Source of the DNA: Terana coerulea
Taxonomy: Eukaryota > Basidiomycota > Agaricomycetes > Polyporales > Phanerochaetaceae
Assembly: GCA_024811115.1 (NCBI GenBank)
Contig: JAKOGH010000711.1
Location: forward strand, 116,681-180,680
Direction of reading: 5' to 3'
DNA length: 64,000 nucleotides
The notes under the pieces are model-generated. The model made no database searches. It saw nothing but the letters and a program-made list of their open reading frames with translations, and was not told where the DNA came from. Shown here one piece after another: positions 22,102 to 35,000 of this stretch (position 1 is the first letter of the stretch; every line of letters starts with the position of its first letter). Made by a program: the position numbers and the translations under genes.

Positions 22102-24163
22102 CTACCGCTCGGCGGCGGCGATAGCCTCGCTCAGCTCACTCAGTGAGCTCTCGTAATCCTCGGCCACCTCGGTCGTCCTGCCTTGCACCCTCTTTCCCTT
22201 CTTCGCCGCACCACCCCGGTTCGCTTTACTCTTTGTCCCACTGTCATTCTTCGCCTCTTTGACCTTTGCTGCCGCGGCGATCCGTTGCACGACTTCACGC
22301 AGCTCCTCCGTCCACCGATCAAAATTGTCGTCGACTTCGAGGCCGTCCACCTTCGATGCTTCCCCCTTCACCTCGTTCGTCGGCTGATCCGTCGGCGACC
22401 AGTCCGCCAGCTTGTGCAGCATCTTCGTCTCGCTGCGCCAGATGTCCCAGCCCTCACCAGGCGCGAACTGGTTCTTCTTGCCAGCGCCGCTCGCCGTGTC
22501 GAAGGCCGGTGTCTCGAGAACGAGCGGGATGTCTTGTGTCCGTGAGTCGTGGAGGATATGCGAAAACGTCCGGAGACCGAGATGTCCTCTGTTAGCCATA
22601 GCATTGGTCAGCAGCCGACAATGGCAGGGTTACTATGTGTGTCTCACAGTCCGATGTTCTCATGTCTGTCCTTCTTGCTTGCAAGCCCCACCTTCGAGTC
22701 GTTCAGATGCATACCTCGAAGATATTTGATACCGATCTCGCGCTCGAATTCCGCCACTGTCGTAGGCGTAAGTCAGGTCAACCAGTAACGCTGACATGCA
22801 CCTTCACATACTGGTTTCCCTAGAGTAGTAGCCCGACTCGTTAATGGTCAATACGTATGGTACGGTGAGAGCGACGTACCTCCAGCCCTTCTCTGTCCGA
22901 ATGTCGTACCCCTAGATGAGGCTTCATTAGACCGCCGTAATCTGTATCCCTATCCCAGTCTATCACTTACAGCGGCGAATATATGACCTATCGGTAGGCG
23001 GTCAACGTGCCGTCGGAATTATCGAGAATGTGCGACTCACACGTATCCAAGCATACGCCTACTCTTGACTTGTCTTCTACTTGCTCGATTATCCTTGCAA
23101 TTTCGGAAAACCTCGATCCGAGGACGTTCCCCGCTCCTACCTTCCAGGCAAGTCAGGTTTAAAGAAACTTGCGGCATAGTCAAAATGCGTATTGACACAC
23201 CATGCTCTCAATAACGGTCACAGCTCGGTCGGTTTCCTTGTGTGATCGGTTGAGGCAATCAGCAATCAATGACAATGACTCTTCAGCGGTGCCTTGCCCG
23301 ACCGTGGACCCGGGGCTGAAGAAGTCGCAGATGTTGTAAGAAGTGCTTTGCCTGGGTGTACTACAAGGACGTACTGGAAATTGTACAAAATGAGTCCAAG
23401 CCGTTCGCAGCGCTGCAGATCTTCCACGAAACAGCGGTAAGACTTCTCGCGTTTCTCGCTACAGCACCAGTAAGGTCAGAAGGCGTATGCGCGCAGAAGA
23501 GACAAGGGACATACGCGTCAGGGTTGCCAAGGTTCACCAGATAATTCCCGTGCGGCAAGACGTGCTTCGCCTCGTAGCCAAATTCCTCCATCCGCTGCTT
23601 GAACGCGTCCACCGACTCCTGGCTCAGCGGAGGAGCTTCCCATTTGCGCTGCGACTTCAGGAATAAAGCAAAAGCTGTTGCTCTGTACTGCACACGGCTC
23701 AGACACGAAGCAACGCGCGGAAGAAATATGGCACGCACCCGATACTAGCAGCGTTGACGACGGCATTCTCCACGCCACCTGCCGCAGACACATGAGGCCC
23801 TATCTTCCAGGGCAAGTCTGGTCTCTTCGGAAAGTCGTTAACGTCATATACGACAGGGCCCGCCTTTTTCCTGGCCTTCTTCGGCTTGCTTGGAGGCTTC
23901 GGTTCTGGCTCGTCCTCCAGCGACTCCGGGTCGACGTACGACACGCCTCTCGCGCGTTTCTTGGGTCGTGTCGTCGAGCCTGCGGCCTCGTCCTGAGCAA
24001 GGCTCGAGCCAGCGCGTGCATCGGCGTGTATTCCGCGGGCCCGCACGACTTTCGAGGTTGCTTTGCTTGTTGCTGCGACCGTGGCGGCGACGGGCGTCGT
24101 GGACACCTTGCGCGAGCTTCTACGAAGATTTGTGGACATTGCGCTGAGCGGAAGCCGATTCAT
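22102..24163 (-). CDS. APN1: AP endonuclease, endonuclease IV family (APN1)
   Basis: Zn-dependent enzyme that nicks DNA 5' of abasic sites in base excision repair, in nucleus and mitochondria. About nine introns of 45-70 bp join in frame. The N-terminal 100 or so residues are basic and low-complexity ([16 protein letters not shown]), probable nuclear signals. The TIM barrel follows: [64 protein letters not shown] (metal Glu), GVCLDTCH (metal Asp/His), [22 protein letters not shown] (metal Asp/His) and IPLVLETP (metal Glu). After the barrel comes a charged tail of about 120 aa ending [13 protein letters not shown]. Either of two nearby ATGs (24163 or 24139) could start the protein. No frame damage, in contrast to several neighbours. 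Confidence 0.95.
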
Positions 24164-24527
24164 CTACACATGCAACAAAGAGCTGGCGGCGCAATGGAAA
24201 GAATAGAGAAACAAATTAGACGGTGGGATGTAGTTTTCACCAAGTAAGTTTAGGACGCCCCGGAGTTCGCGCAATAGACAGCTGCGACGTCATCTGCTGG
24301 CGCTTATGTGACAGCACTTCCCGAGTTCTTGGGTTCAATCCACGGGCCTGGCATAAGGTGCAGCAGAGTCGGCCTCTCCCGATTGGACAAAAGATACGTA
24401 TGCGAGTATATTGTCTGAGCTCGCACATAATGTAGCAGTAGTTATCATTATTATACCTGTGTGGAGGCCTTGCTTTACTCCGCGTTCGCTCGGTTTTCCC
24501 CTAGCCAAGAACAGCTCTACTTCTCGC

Positions 24528-25401
24528 TCAAAAATTATCGCTTTCGTAGCACTCGAGAATGAAAAGTCGATCAAACCCAGCCTCTTCAAAGGCATTGCGC
24601 ATTTCAGTCTCGTTGAAACCGTTCTCGTGAGGTGCAATGTGCCGGAAATCTTCAGCCACGACGGCTTCTGCCTGGTGTCCTTCAAGTTGTTTCATGAAGT
24701 CGACGACAAGGAGCGATCCGCCCGGCTTCAGAAACGAGGAAATGATCTTGGTCATGTCGTGGATAGATGCGAAGTGATGATATGCTACCGAGCACTGTTG
24801 CACGCCCAATTTAGCGCAGGACAAACATGGTAAGGCGAAGAACGTACAACGATCACGTCAAACTTTGCGCCATCGAGTTCGTCGCCCGTGCCTTTGAGGT
24901 CTGCTACGATGGCTCGCATTTGCTCGGGCTGAATACCTTGTTCATTGGCTCGCTGGTTGAACACATCGACCTATTATAGCAGCCATTCGTATCAGACACG
25001 ACGCGTGTCTGAGTCATCCCGCGGGTGGCCGCAACGTACCATTCCCTGGCTAACATCCACTCCTAAAATCGACTTCGCATGCGGGTACACATTTCTTGCG
25101 ACGAATCCTACCAATGTATGAGTCGGTGGTACTCTTGACGTGGTAACAATGACGCGGACGTACCAGTGCCGCAAGCAAAGTCCAAGAGCTCCGTTCGGGT
25201 CTTGACGAAGAGCTCGGGGTGCACTCGCAGCATTGCGTCGCTGATCTTCCGAGCCAATTCGAGCCATTGCGGGTTTATGTCAGCCTCTTTGGCTGTCGCG
25301 TCAAAGTGCTTCTGGTTTTGAGCCACGTAAGCATCGTGCTCACCATGCCCATGCGTATGGGGATGGGCATGGGAGTGAGAGTGTGCGTGGTTGTGCTGCA
25401 T
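24528..25401 (-). CDS. Class I SAM-dependent methyltransferase with His-rich N-terminus
   Basis: Methyltransferase of unknown substrate. After a His-rich start (MQHNHAHSHSHAHPHTHGHG) come a helix (QKHFDATAKEAD), motif I LDFACGTG, an acidic strand LGVDVSQGMV (SAM ribose), VADLKG, GAKFDVIV and CSVAYHHF, then LKPGGSLLVVDF. Four exons join in phase. The literal frame ends ECYESDNF* at 24528. One fewer base in the run at 24576-24578 instead gives FSFSSATKAIIF followed by VELFLARGKP, the usual C-terminal strand pair of such enzymes, so the true end is probably near 24470-24500. The His tract may bind metal. Confidence 0.8.
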
Positions 25402-26372
25402 GGTGCCCGTACTGAAGCGTGGGGAGTCAGTTAATAGGCGGTCTGCAGTGCTTCCACGCTTTATATGCCACCCACCACGAGACCGTGGCTGTATTTGGCT
25501 GATGACGCCGCGTGCGTTTGATTGAGGGTATCTGATCGTAGGCTGATGCTTTGACGATCAGAGAGCCACAGCGGTCATCTAAATTGCAAAGAATGATTAA
25601 GAGAGCCGTGCGACTCACCGGCCACAGCCATTCACCTGTTTAACACAGTTTGCACCGGCGAGTTTCGCCGTGACCAGCGACCCTGAGTCAACGGGCAACG
25701 GTCAACGACCTTGGATGAATCGCATATGTATGACCATTGATACTGTTTGAACATCGTATGGCACTCGGATCCCCTGGATATACAACCTATCTTGGGGATA
25801 TACTTACCGTGCCATATACTTGGCGCAAACACAGTGAGTGGCGTGTCATGCGTGTCATGCCTCGAAAACCTTCAGTCTGGAGCTTCGCGAAATAGATCAG
25901 AGAGCATGCCGCTGAGATGGTAGGTGCGCGAGACCTGGGTCCTTGATCTGCGTAAGCCAATCTCAGGATGCAGTGCTCGAGGTGGTCGTTTTGGCGGTGG
26001 CTCTGGACAAGATCACGACGCCACAAGGCTGCCGCATTATGGCGACGTCATTGACGAAAGGGGTAGAATCACATGCCAATGGGACCTAATTGAAGCCCGG
26101 CGCTTGGTGTGCATCCAGGTACGACCAGGCGTCTACAGACTCGGATTTCATTCCGAACGCTTGTGGCCATGTTAGCCTCTGCTCGCTGTGCCTGGCGGCG
26201 AACTCGTCTCTCACACGCCACGTCGGCCTCCCCCTACCTCTTCATCTCCTTCCTTTGACCGCTCTCCTTCCGCCTCACGCCGTTTGTCTTTTGATCCTGC
26301 GGCCCCCTAGCGGACTTTGCCTTTCCCCTGGGATTGCTGCCGCGTACTTGTTTCTTGTACAGTGTGGCATAG
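25402..26372. other. Divergent intergenic region, methyltransferase / hydrolase
   Basis: No gene supported. A C/T-rich tract at about 26210-26300, with repeated CTTCAT/CTCC words, lies upstream of the hydrolase start and resembles the pyrimidine tracts near fungal transcription starts. Confidence 0.45.
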
Positions 26373-29300
26373 ATGGTTGTTAGTACTGCGTCGTCGGCAG
26401 TTCATATCACTCCAGGTATGTCTCTGCGAGCCTTGCTTCTGCCCCTCTACTTACCTTGTCGTGTGCAGTCGTTCTCAAGACCTTTCTGCGACACATTCAA
26501 GAAAAGGGGCGGAAATGGAAAGATGGAGATGACGAGGCTGACGCTACAGATGATGTGTTTTTCGATGAGTACGAGCACACCTTTTGGTTCCCTTCTCTCG
26601 CCGCTGACCAGTTAATAGAGCATTTAATATTGTCAAGTCCTTCATGGAGATGGGAACACAGAACACTGTCGAGTCGCTTCAAGCTTTGTAGGTCCCCCGC
26701 CCCTCAGAGCCATCAATCGCAGTATACTCATTGACACTCTGCAGCACAAACACGCATGTTGGCACACCGTACTGGGCTGCAGTGTCTCCGGTCTTAATAC
26801 CCTTCAGCTCCTGCAACATGGCAGCCGACCTCCTAATCAAATGGTTTGGTCCAGACGAACTCAAATCTGTAGTCGGAGGCGAGAGGTGGTGGCAGGTCCG
26901 TGGGCTCGACGGGGTGGAAGCAGAGTGGGTGACCGAGAAGGAATACGTCGGTCCGGATCCGGAGAACATCGACCTTAGCCCGCTCAGCACAGAAGATGCA
27001 AACATAATGCGCATGGAGAATCTAGATACCGTGATGGTGCGTTGCATCTTTTCCTAGTCAATTTGAATTGTACTGACGTGCACTTGTTTAGCTCTACGTG
27101 CATGGAGGTACGCAGTACAGTTCGCCCAGATGTGGAGTACAAGGCTAACACTCTGGCTAGGTGGCTACTTCTGGGGTTCCATCAGTGAGTGATGTTATTC
27201 ACAGCTGTCTCGTACACATCTGAGCTCGAATGCGTAGACTCACATCGATACCAAATCATCCGTTACGGTACGGCTGGTATATTTGTATATATGCAACTCC
27301 TCCCTGAAGTTTATCTATTGCAGCCCGCAAGTTCAATGGAAGAGCTTTTGCAGTGAATTACCGGTGCGTATTTCCTCTTTCGTTCAGTTTCGTATGCATT
27401 CTTACATGCTACCAGCAAAGCGCCCCAGTATCCGTGGCCTTGCGCTCTCCAAGACGTACTGGCCGCATGTAAGTCCAGCTTCACCACGCATACCTCTGGC
27501 TACTAATTTGTTTCTATCAGATTTCTACCTAACGTCGCCGCCGCTCGGCTCTCTGCACCAAGCCATACCAGCATCCAAGATTGTGATAGCAGGCGACTCT
27601 GCCGGTGGTGGTCTCTGCGTGTCCGCCCTGACCGTTCTTCGCGACATGGGCCTTGAGCTTCCAGCCGGCGGCGTTCTGATCAGCCCCTGGGTCGACCTTA
27701 CGCACAGCTTCCCAAGCGTGATGCAGAACACCCCAACGGACATCATCCCAGATCACGGCTTCATTCACAAGCCCTCGGCGATCTGGCCCATGGAGCCGTT
27801 GCCCGCGGACGGACACAGGGCGGCGCCGACCAAGACGAACGCGCCACCGAAGCCTGGGCATGCGGACGCGCTGCGGCCGAGTAGGGAGCAACTGCAGGAG
27901 CAAGCCGAGCGGCGACTTGAGCATCAGGAAGTGCATGCGAGCGACCTGCAGGACGAAGTCGTTGGCAACCAGGAAGAGATGCTCAGCCAGTCCGGTAAAG
28001 AAACCTCGGCCGAAACTACCGACCAGGCAACCAAGCGTCCGGACTGTCAGGAAGTGATTGTCGATGGCGACGTGACCTATGACGATGCTCTGTCGACGTG
28101 GGAGCCGATGCCGCCGAAGGTGCTCATGAATGACCCGCACGCTACGCCGTTGGAACTGCGATCGCAGATCCAAATATATGCTACCAACGAGTGCGTACTG
28201 CCCTCTTTCTTAATGATCGTAACTCAACGTTTTAAAATCTAGACAACTCACCCATCCGCTGGTTTCGCCCGTCCTTCAGGGGTCTCTTGGCAACCTGTGC
28301 CCCCTCTACATCATCGCAGGCGACAACGAGGTTCTGCGCGACGAGATCGTATACTTAGCGCACAAGGCTGCCAACCCTAAGGAGTATCCCACGCGGAGAG
28401 GTGTTCTCGAGACCGCTGTCCGGCAACGCGAGAACACAGAGCGCTTTCAGACTCCAACAAAGGTTGGTTGCATGCCAGTCTGTCGCCTCTCGATCTATAT
28501 TGAGATAATCACAGGTCCATTTCCAAGTCTTTGATGGGATGTGCCACGTCCTTACGGTGTTCACCTTCACAGACAGCGTGAGTGGCTCTGTCATCATGTT
28601 GACAATCGACTGACCGTCGGAACAGGCCAAATACGCTTACCGCTCCATTGCAGAGTTTGTCAAACACGTCACCAGCCACACACCCGAGCATCTCGAACGA
28701 AACCCATTCCCCGAGTTCCATATACCACCGGCAGAGATCCCGGACTCTGCCTCTGAAGACGAAGATCGGCCGCAGCGCCCGCCGCCACGCCGTCATCTGC
28801 GCAAATCCTCGAAGCTCAAGGGTTTATTCAAGAAGAGGCGCAAGTCAGTGCCGCGCCGCGAGCGGAACGGGTCTCAGTCAGACTCTACGCAGTCGCCCAT
28901 ATCGAGGGAGGATGTGCGGCTGTACAGGCTGAATGAGGAGACGGCGAAGGAGGAGGTTGAAGCTGGACAGACGCAGAACTTGTCTGAACACTCCAGCGCG
29001 AGCCAAGGGAGCACTGGTTCCACCAAGGTGAGAAATCGCAATATTTATTCTGCTTCCGTATCACGATGCTAACGCCCTCATCATCATAGGATATACCAGG
29101 CGTCGTCATGCTCCGAGAACGCGTTGATATCTCTGGACGCGTCCGTCCCATGGAGCCAAAAGACGAGATCCCGGCGCTCAACGTCCATGCGCGCTCCATC
29201 GGTCTCATCAAGGAGGATCCTGTGCGCAGGTGGTTGGAGGGCCAAGAGACGTGGGACGAGAAGTTCCGGGAGGAAGCGTTGGCGGTCGTGCGCGAGAGGG

Positions 29301-29956
29301 AAGAGTGCGAGCGGGCATTTGAGACGATGATGAAGAGGGCGAAGGCGCAGGGCTTCGTGGAGCATGGAGACGGCCATCGGCCGCGCCCAGAACATGCCTC
29401 GTCAAGCGTGTCGGTGCACTCGACGCTTGCGATGGGTGAAGTGGTACCGGACCGACGATGGGGTATGTTTGCCTCCACTTTCTCTACTGCTCCCTACGGC
29501 TGACGGACCGTAGGACCCTTTGACTTGGATGGCGAGCGACCGCCGCAAAAGTGCAATCGTTGGGCGACGCGACAACGTAAAATCTCTTGTTTCGATTGGC
29601 GCATCGTGAATGCTAACTGTTCATTCTCTTCAGCGCGAATCCATTGCTTTGGTCAAGAAGTGTATCTATTACACCGCGCCCGAGACCCATCACATCGTTC
29701 CCGAACGCACGTTCTCGGACGCTATCGCCGCCTTCTTCGACTACGACGACAACTTGATTCATCCTCCTCAGCAGACTGCGGCCGAGGAACAGCCTGCGGC
29801 GAACATTGTCCCTGGCATGCACGGCCTGCGAATGTGGCAAAATCTCCTAGTGTGAGCAGATCTTCGTCTTCTGATCGACAGACTTGTAATATTGACATAT
29901 TTTGCAGATTCTTCATGCGCAAGAGTACAGGCGCTGTCTCGAAGACGGCTCGGTAG
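26373..29956 (+). CDS. Large alpha/beta-hydrolase (HSL / fold-3 type) with charged C-terminal extension
   Basis: Predicted carboxylester/lipid hydrolase of about 950-1,000 aa. Exons join to give VVLKTFLRHIQEKG, then oxyanion-hole motif YVHGGGYFWGSI, NYRKAPQYPWPCALQDV, nucleophile elbow AGDSAGGGLCVS, ISPWVDLTHSFPSVM, acid region IIAGDNEVLRDEI and the His in FDGMCHVL. The family norm in the third motif is YRLAPQ; here Leu is Lys. An insertion of about 120 charged residues lies between nucleophile and acid. After the core comes a basic, Ser-rich region (KLKGLFKKRRK), then a distinct C-terminal part ending FFMRKSTGAVSKTAR*. Two one-base shifts are implied: 26623-26625 (T run) and 29547-29550 (A run). 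Intracellular, possibly membrane-linked; substrate unknown. Confidence 0.86.
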
Positions 29957-30679
29957 AGTCGCATACGATCGTTTTCACGAATTTTCGTCAAGCACTTAGA
30001 GTTGACGCCCACCATGATACCCCAATTCTCCTCATCCATTTTGACTCTCGATGACCACACACGCATAATTTATCGGATCCCTCGTGTTGTATCGCATAGC
30101 TCATGTTCCTAGTACAAGTAGATGTCGCACACATACATGTTTTGGTACCTCTAGTCTTCCCAAATTACACTGCGCGAAACTCTCCGCTTTGCGGGTTTTG
30201 CCCTCAAAGCCACGCTACCGTATATGGCCTGAATCTGCCCATAAAGCTGGCGCGCTTACTCTCTTTTCTTCTGATTCCCACAGGCTTTGCTGAGGAACTT
30301 GGGTAATTGCTGTTCAGCCGCTCTTCGTCTTCCTCCTCCTACCACACCACGAATCGGAAAGCGTCACTCGCACACCGAAGCCTTTGCCAACTTTTCTCTT
30401 CTCATGCCGGAAGTTAGCTTGGCTTGAACGCTCGTGGTGTTCTCCTCTGTGCTCAGCGCGATTTACAGATCTAGTGGTGGCGCGTTCAGGCGCGCCGACG
30501 GTACAAACTCCCCAGACGATGTCATGTATCCAACGCTGTAGGTGGTTATAAGGTGGTACCAGTATGCCCAGGTATGCCCACGACGAATCAACCACAACCA
30601 CTCAGCAACGGCTACTTACTCGGATTCACGATTTCAAGTCCATCACTAATTCGTCTGCACACACTTGAACTTAACTACC

Positions 30680-31093
30680 ATGAGTCATCGTACTCCTGAC
30701 GGGAAACATGTCCACACCACTGCGGAAAAGGTGCGCATATCACATTCATGAATGCGAGCTGGAGAGCTTACCAGTCATTAGCCTCTTAACTCGGTCGTGC
30801 CACCAGACACCGACACACCAGACGAGGGCGTTTCATTGGGCAAATGTGCGACAAACATCTTTCTCTTTTCGGCTAATACTGATTGTATTCTCCCAGCCAT
30901 TGCCGAAAGGGCTAAGGATGCCTTCGAGTCGACGGTAGGAAAGATACCGTCTCAGATGGAACACTATCCAGACACCGATCCCATGCGTGAGAAGGCCATA
31001 GCGGACTCGGTGCGTGCGGGCATAGTCGACGACATTCCCATAGAGGAGCAGAGGAAGGTGTACGAACCCAATGTTAAGGAGCCCACGGCTTAG
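30680..31093 (+). CDS. Small conserved-looking protein, 103 aa, unknown function
   Basis: No family recognised. Three exons (30680-30730, 30782-30845, 30897-31093) with two 51-bp GT-AG introns join in frame. The start MSHRTPDGKHVHTTAEK is followed by a Pro/Asp-rich stretch and then helices AERAKDAFESTVGKI and MREKAIADSVRAGIVDD. It is hydrophilic throughout, with no signal peptide or membrane segment, so it is likely cytosolic or nuclear. Clean splicing and good codon use argue that it is a real gene. Confidence 0.65.
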
Positions 31094-32056
31094 GAACGTC
31101 TCGTGAGCTTCCTGCTGTAACACAAGAACTGTAATACCAAATGGAGGAATAATATTCATGAACACAATACACATCAGCGTGCGCCATGGCTGCGAAAGAT
31201 AAGTTTCCTTTGGATGATGTTTCCGCACGTTATGGCTGCACAGTATAATTACGATTCCCCGTGCTCGTTAAAATCGTTGAATTATTCACATTGACGAATG
31301 CCCGGTTTCTGGTTTCTTTGCAGGCAGCGACTTAGCTCCTACGCATAGCTCCCGACTTTGCTGACGTTCAGCCTGCGGCTACAGCCGTTCGTTGACTTGC
31401 GCACCAACGCAAAGTCACATCCCGGTCGTCCTCACCGCTGTGGGCGCATGTAATCACAAAATGGACGCGATTGTGAGCTCCATTAGAGCGCTTGGCAAAT
31501 CCTGCCATCTCGCCTGCCGGCAATGCCGGCATGGCACTGCCGGCTGGCAGACGAGGGTGGACCTGGCAGAACCTGGCAGACAAGAGGACTGGCGAGGCCA
31601 TATGAGTAAGATTGGGCAGTTTCTGAGCCATAGGTCTCACAATATTTGACTCGACCAAGCCTATCCAGCCTCCTAAGCTCCAGAATCCACTGCCATTGTG
31701 AACGCCGGTCACTTTCGGCCCTCCGTTATGCCCAATTTGGGTGATGGGGCGGGCCTCCGGCTGCCTCCGGGCAATCCCTCCGAGCGTCTGCCCAAGTCCT
31801 GCCACCTCTCTGCCAGCGCTGCCTGCCGGCTCTGCCGGCAAGCCGGCCTGGCAGACCTCTCCGGAGGTGTTTGCCATGCACACTATCCATCGTGCACTTC
31901 AAACAAATATGTCATACTAACCAATAGGCATATAGAGTGGTAACCGTAACTAGACGACCAGGTTACTGGCGGGATGATATGTCCGAACTGAATCGATGAT
32001 GATAGTGAACAAAACGAAGGAGTCTGATAGGCCTATTCCTCAACGTACGGCTGTCG
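31094..32056. other. Intergenic region with a palindromic repeat
   Basis: No gene supported. It contains the GCCGGC-rich element at 31494-31880, listed separately, and the 3' flank of the NLR gene. Confidence 0.5.
31494..31880. repeat. Palindromic GC-rich repeat, possible small mobile element
   Basis: Two clusters of CTGCCGGC/GCCGGCAG words at 31515-31580 and 31800-31860 flank a unique middle. The left cluster reads CTGCCGGCAATGCCGGCATG and the right TGCCGGCTCTGCCGGCAAG. Outer words TGGCAAA (about 31494) and TTTGCCA (about 31870) are inverted to each other, and TCCTGCCA/TCCTGCCAC occurs in direct orientation in both clusters. Strong hairpins are expected. The class of element is not clear. 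Confidence 0.5.
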
Positions 32057-35000
32057 TTAATCGTTCGCTGCATTATTCGACCAACATTGCGTCCAGTTCT
32101 CCCCGTGGACGAACTGGCTAAGGTCAAACTCGATTGGTCCCCCGCCGCCAAATACTTGCTTTAAGCCCGGCCGGATGAGACGAGATCGTTGTTCTCGCGG
32201 CACCCAGACGATGCGCTCTCCAGCTGGAGCAGGTACCCAACCAGTCCATTCGTTTCTCCAGGTCAGTTCATGGATCGCGACCGGAAAAGTTGTCATTTCG
32301 GTGCGTAGTGGATCCTCCATCGACAGGGCGTGGTTCGTGTCGTGGGAGAATAGATACTGGCTTATGGCAATGCGATCCTCTGAGAGAATATGATAAGGTT
32401 TCATAGTTACTGCAGTAGGCACCGACTCAGGTGAAAGTGACTCACCAGGTGCACCAATTGAATACGAGGTGTCCCAGATCTGAACAACGCCATCGACAGT
32501 ACAGACTGCCAGATACCGATTGTCCGGTGACAACAGCAAGGATTGCACCAACTCCCCCGGTTGTAGCCTCGCTATCTCGCCGGCATGGTCTGGATCCCAG
32601 AAACGCACGGTTTCGTCCAGTGATCCCGAGACAATGAATGGGTACCACGCTGACTCCTTGGACGAGGTAATTCCCCGTACCGACTCTATGTGGTTACCGA
32701 GCATTCTAAAATATGTGCCGTCTGCCACAAACAAGGAAATCAGCGTCGTGTCGTTTCTGCCAGCGCAGACCCTGCTCTCATCGGGAGAGAAAGCCACAAA
32801 AGATACTGGGTCCTGGGAACATCTCGTCTCCCATAGGATCTCGGCGGCGGAGGTGCGAATGAGCTTGACGAACCCTTTTCGTGTACCCACTATAGCAAGT
32901 GTGCAGTCTCGGGAGAATGCAGCGCCGCAAATCATGTCTGAGTCCGCTACATCGGTGGGGCATAGACGAGTGCTGGTGAAGGATCCTGACTCGGGGTACC
33001 AAATCTGTACCACTTGCGACGATATCGACCAGATGCTCAAGCCGTCGGAGGAGAGCGCGAGATCAAGCACGCCCGAGGGATGCTCTTCGGGACTCTTCAG
33101 TTTTACTGCGCGCGTTGCAACATCCCACAGAGCCATATGCCCACATTCGGTGCATGAGCAGATCGTGTCGCCGTTGGCCGAGAACACCAGGCGCCGAAGG
33201 CGGTCGCTAGAGACTGTTCCCATTTCTGCAATGAGTTGTCCGGTTGCGTAGTCCCACACGTATATCGCTCCATGCTCTGAGCCTACGGCAATCCACTGGC
33301 CCTCCTGCGAGAAAGCCATGCAAGTAAGGTGTGCACGAGAGGCGACGGGTGGCATTTCACGTCTGGGGGTAGCGTTCTTGATGTCCCACCGCCGAACCGT
33401 GGTATCCATACTGCCGGAAATGATGCTGTCGCCCTCAGGGGTGAATGCCACAGACTCGACCCAGTGAGAATGCCCAATCAGAACATCGCACTGACCGGTC
33501 GCTAGGCACCATAGGCGGACGGTAGCGTCGCGCGAGGCAGATGCAACCCTCCCGCAGTCCAGCGCAAATGTGATATCGGTAACCGAGTTCGTGTGGCCAG
33601 TCAGGACGTCATCGTTTAGTGAGTACGTCTGCGCATCCCAAAGCCGAATGACGCCGTTACTGAACCCGACAACGAGGTAGTGCCCATCAGGGGAGAAAGC
33701 TATGGAAGTTGCCTTGCCGCCATATTCGGTCAGCCACAGCGCGTCTGACTGAGAGGTAGACGGCCTGCGGATGTACACGGCACTGTCTGAACCGGAGGCG
33801 ATAGCTTGCCCATCTGGCGAAAATGCGACTGAATGAATCCGATTGCCCGGGCGTGACTCGAGATCGGATTTCCACGTCTCTGCACCGCTGAGCTTCTCCC
33901 ACAATCGAATCCTTCCGTTGTTACTCCCGGACACCACGTGCATATTATCCTGAGCGAACGCCAGGCAGCTGATATTTCCTTTGTGGCCCTCGATGTGCAC
34001 TTGTGACACGAGAAGGCCGGACGCCGCATTCAAATGCGAACGGTCAGACGGTCAGAGGCTGCTGCTAGATGGGTGCCATCTGAGGAATACGCCATGGCCG
34101 TGATGTAAGGTCCGTGCAAGTGCATTGAGCTTCCGTCGGTGAGGTTATGCACGATGAGATCGTGATTTCCTATTGCGCATGCGACTTGGCTACCGCCCGG
34201 CGCGAGGACAGGAAAATTAAAGCTTTCCCTAAATCCCATGGAAAGGAGCTCGTGTGGTGTTGCAGGCGATTGATCGACGTTGCAGCGTAGCACACGAGAA
34301 AGCAAGCGACAGTAGTGATAGCACAGAAGGTTGGATGGCGCAAGTGCCGGAATGATGGAGACATAGATGTGGCAGGCGGATTTCTCGATGATGCGAAGCG
34401 TATCCTCGTTGTGAAGAAGAATAGCTGCGGCGGCAGCCAGAGAAAGCGTATGGACTTTGATTCCTCGGTGAACATTTGGTTTCTGACATGAAACATGAGA
34501 ATCTTCAGTACACGCATGCAGAGAAGTCGGAGGATACAAAGCGTACACACCTTTACAACACACTGCATGGCTTCAGGTACATGTCGATCAATGCAATCAA
34601 GATGACTTAGCACCTCCAGCCAAAACGGAAGCTTCGTCCTCAGCAGGTCTTCTAGTAGCTCCGCGAACTCCGAGCCTATGTCTGCACCGACGGCGGCGTA
34701 CACGTGGCGGGCCCAAAAGCGACAGGAGTATGATAACTCAGAAGATATGTTGCGCTCTATGCGCTGTGCTCGATCTACAACGTTTTCATTCATTGTATAC
34801 GCCGACTCTATGTGGCATATATTGAATCGTAGCTCTGCCTTCATAACTCGGAGCGATTCCCTGGCAAGTGTAACGTGGCATGGGATACTGTCGACATAGA
34901 ACGTTTTGCTCCTGTTGATGTCCGTTAAGAAGTCGCGGAAGGATGTGTGAAGAGGCTGTACGGGCTGATCTACGGAAGCTATTCCGCTCAGCAGAGAGCC

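Noticed and set aside
24300..24360. Possible tRNA from a GGGTTCAATCC T-arm-like word
   Set aside because: The T-stem does not pair beyond one base, and no anticodon or acceptor arm could be built around it on either strand.
31494..31880. CRISPR-like array from regularly repeated GCCGGC words
   Set aside because: Repeats are short palindromes with irregular spacing in a eukaryotic context; no array structure.
32520..33251. Plus-strand frame of 243 codons opposite the WD40 region
   Set aside because: Antisense shadow of the repeats; Ser/Pro-rich with no domain.
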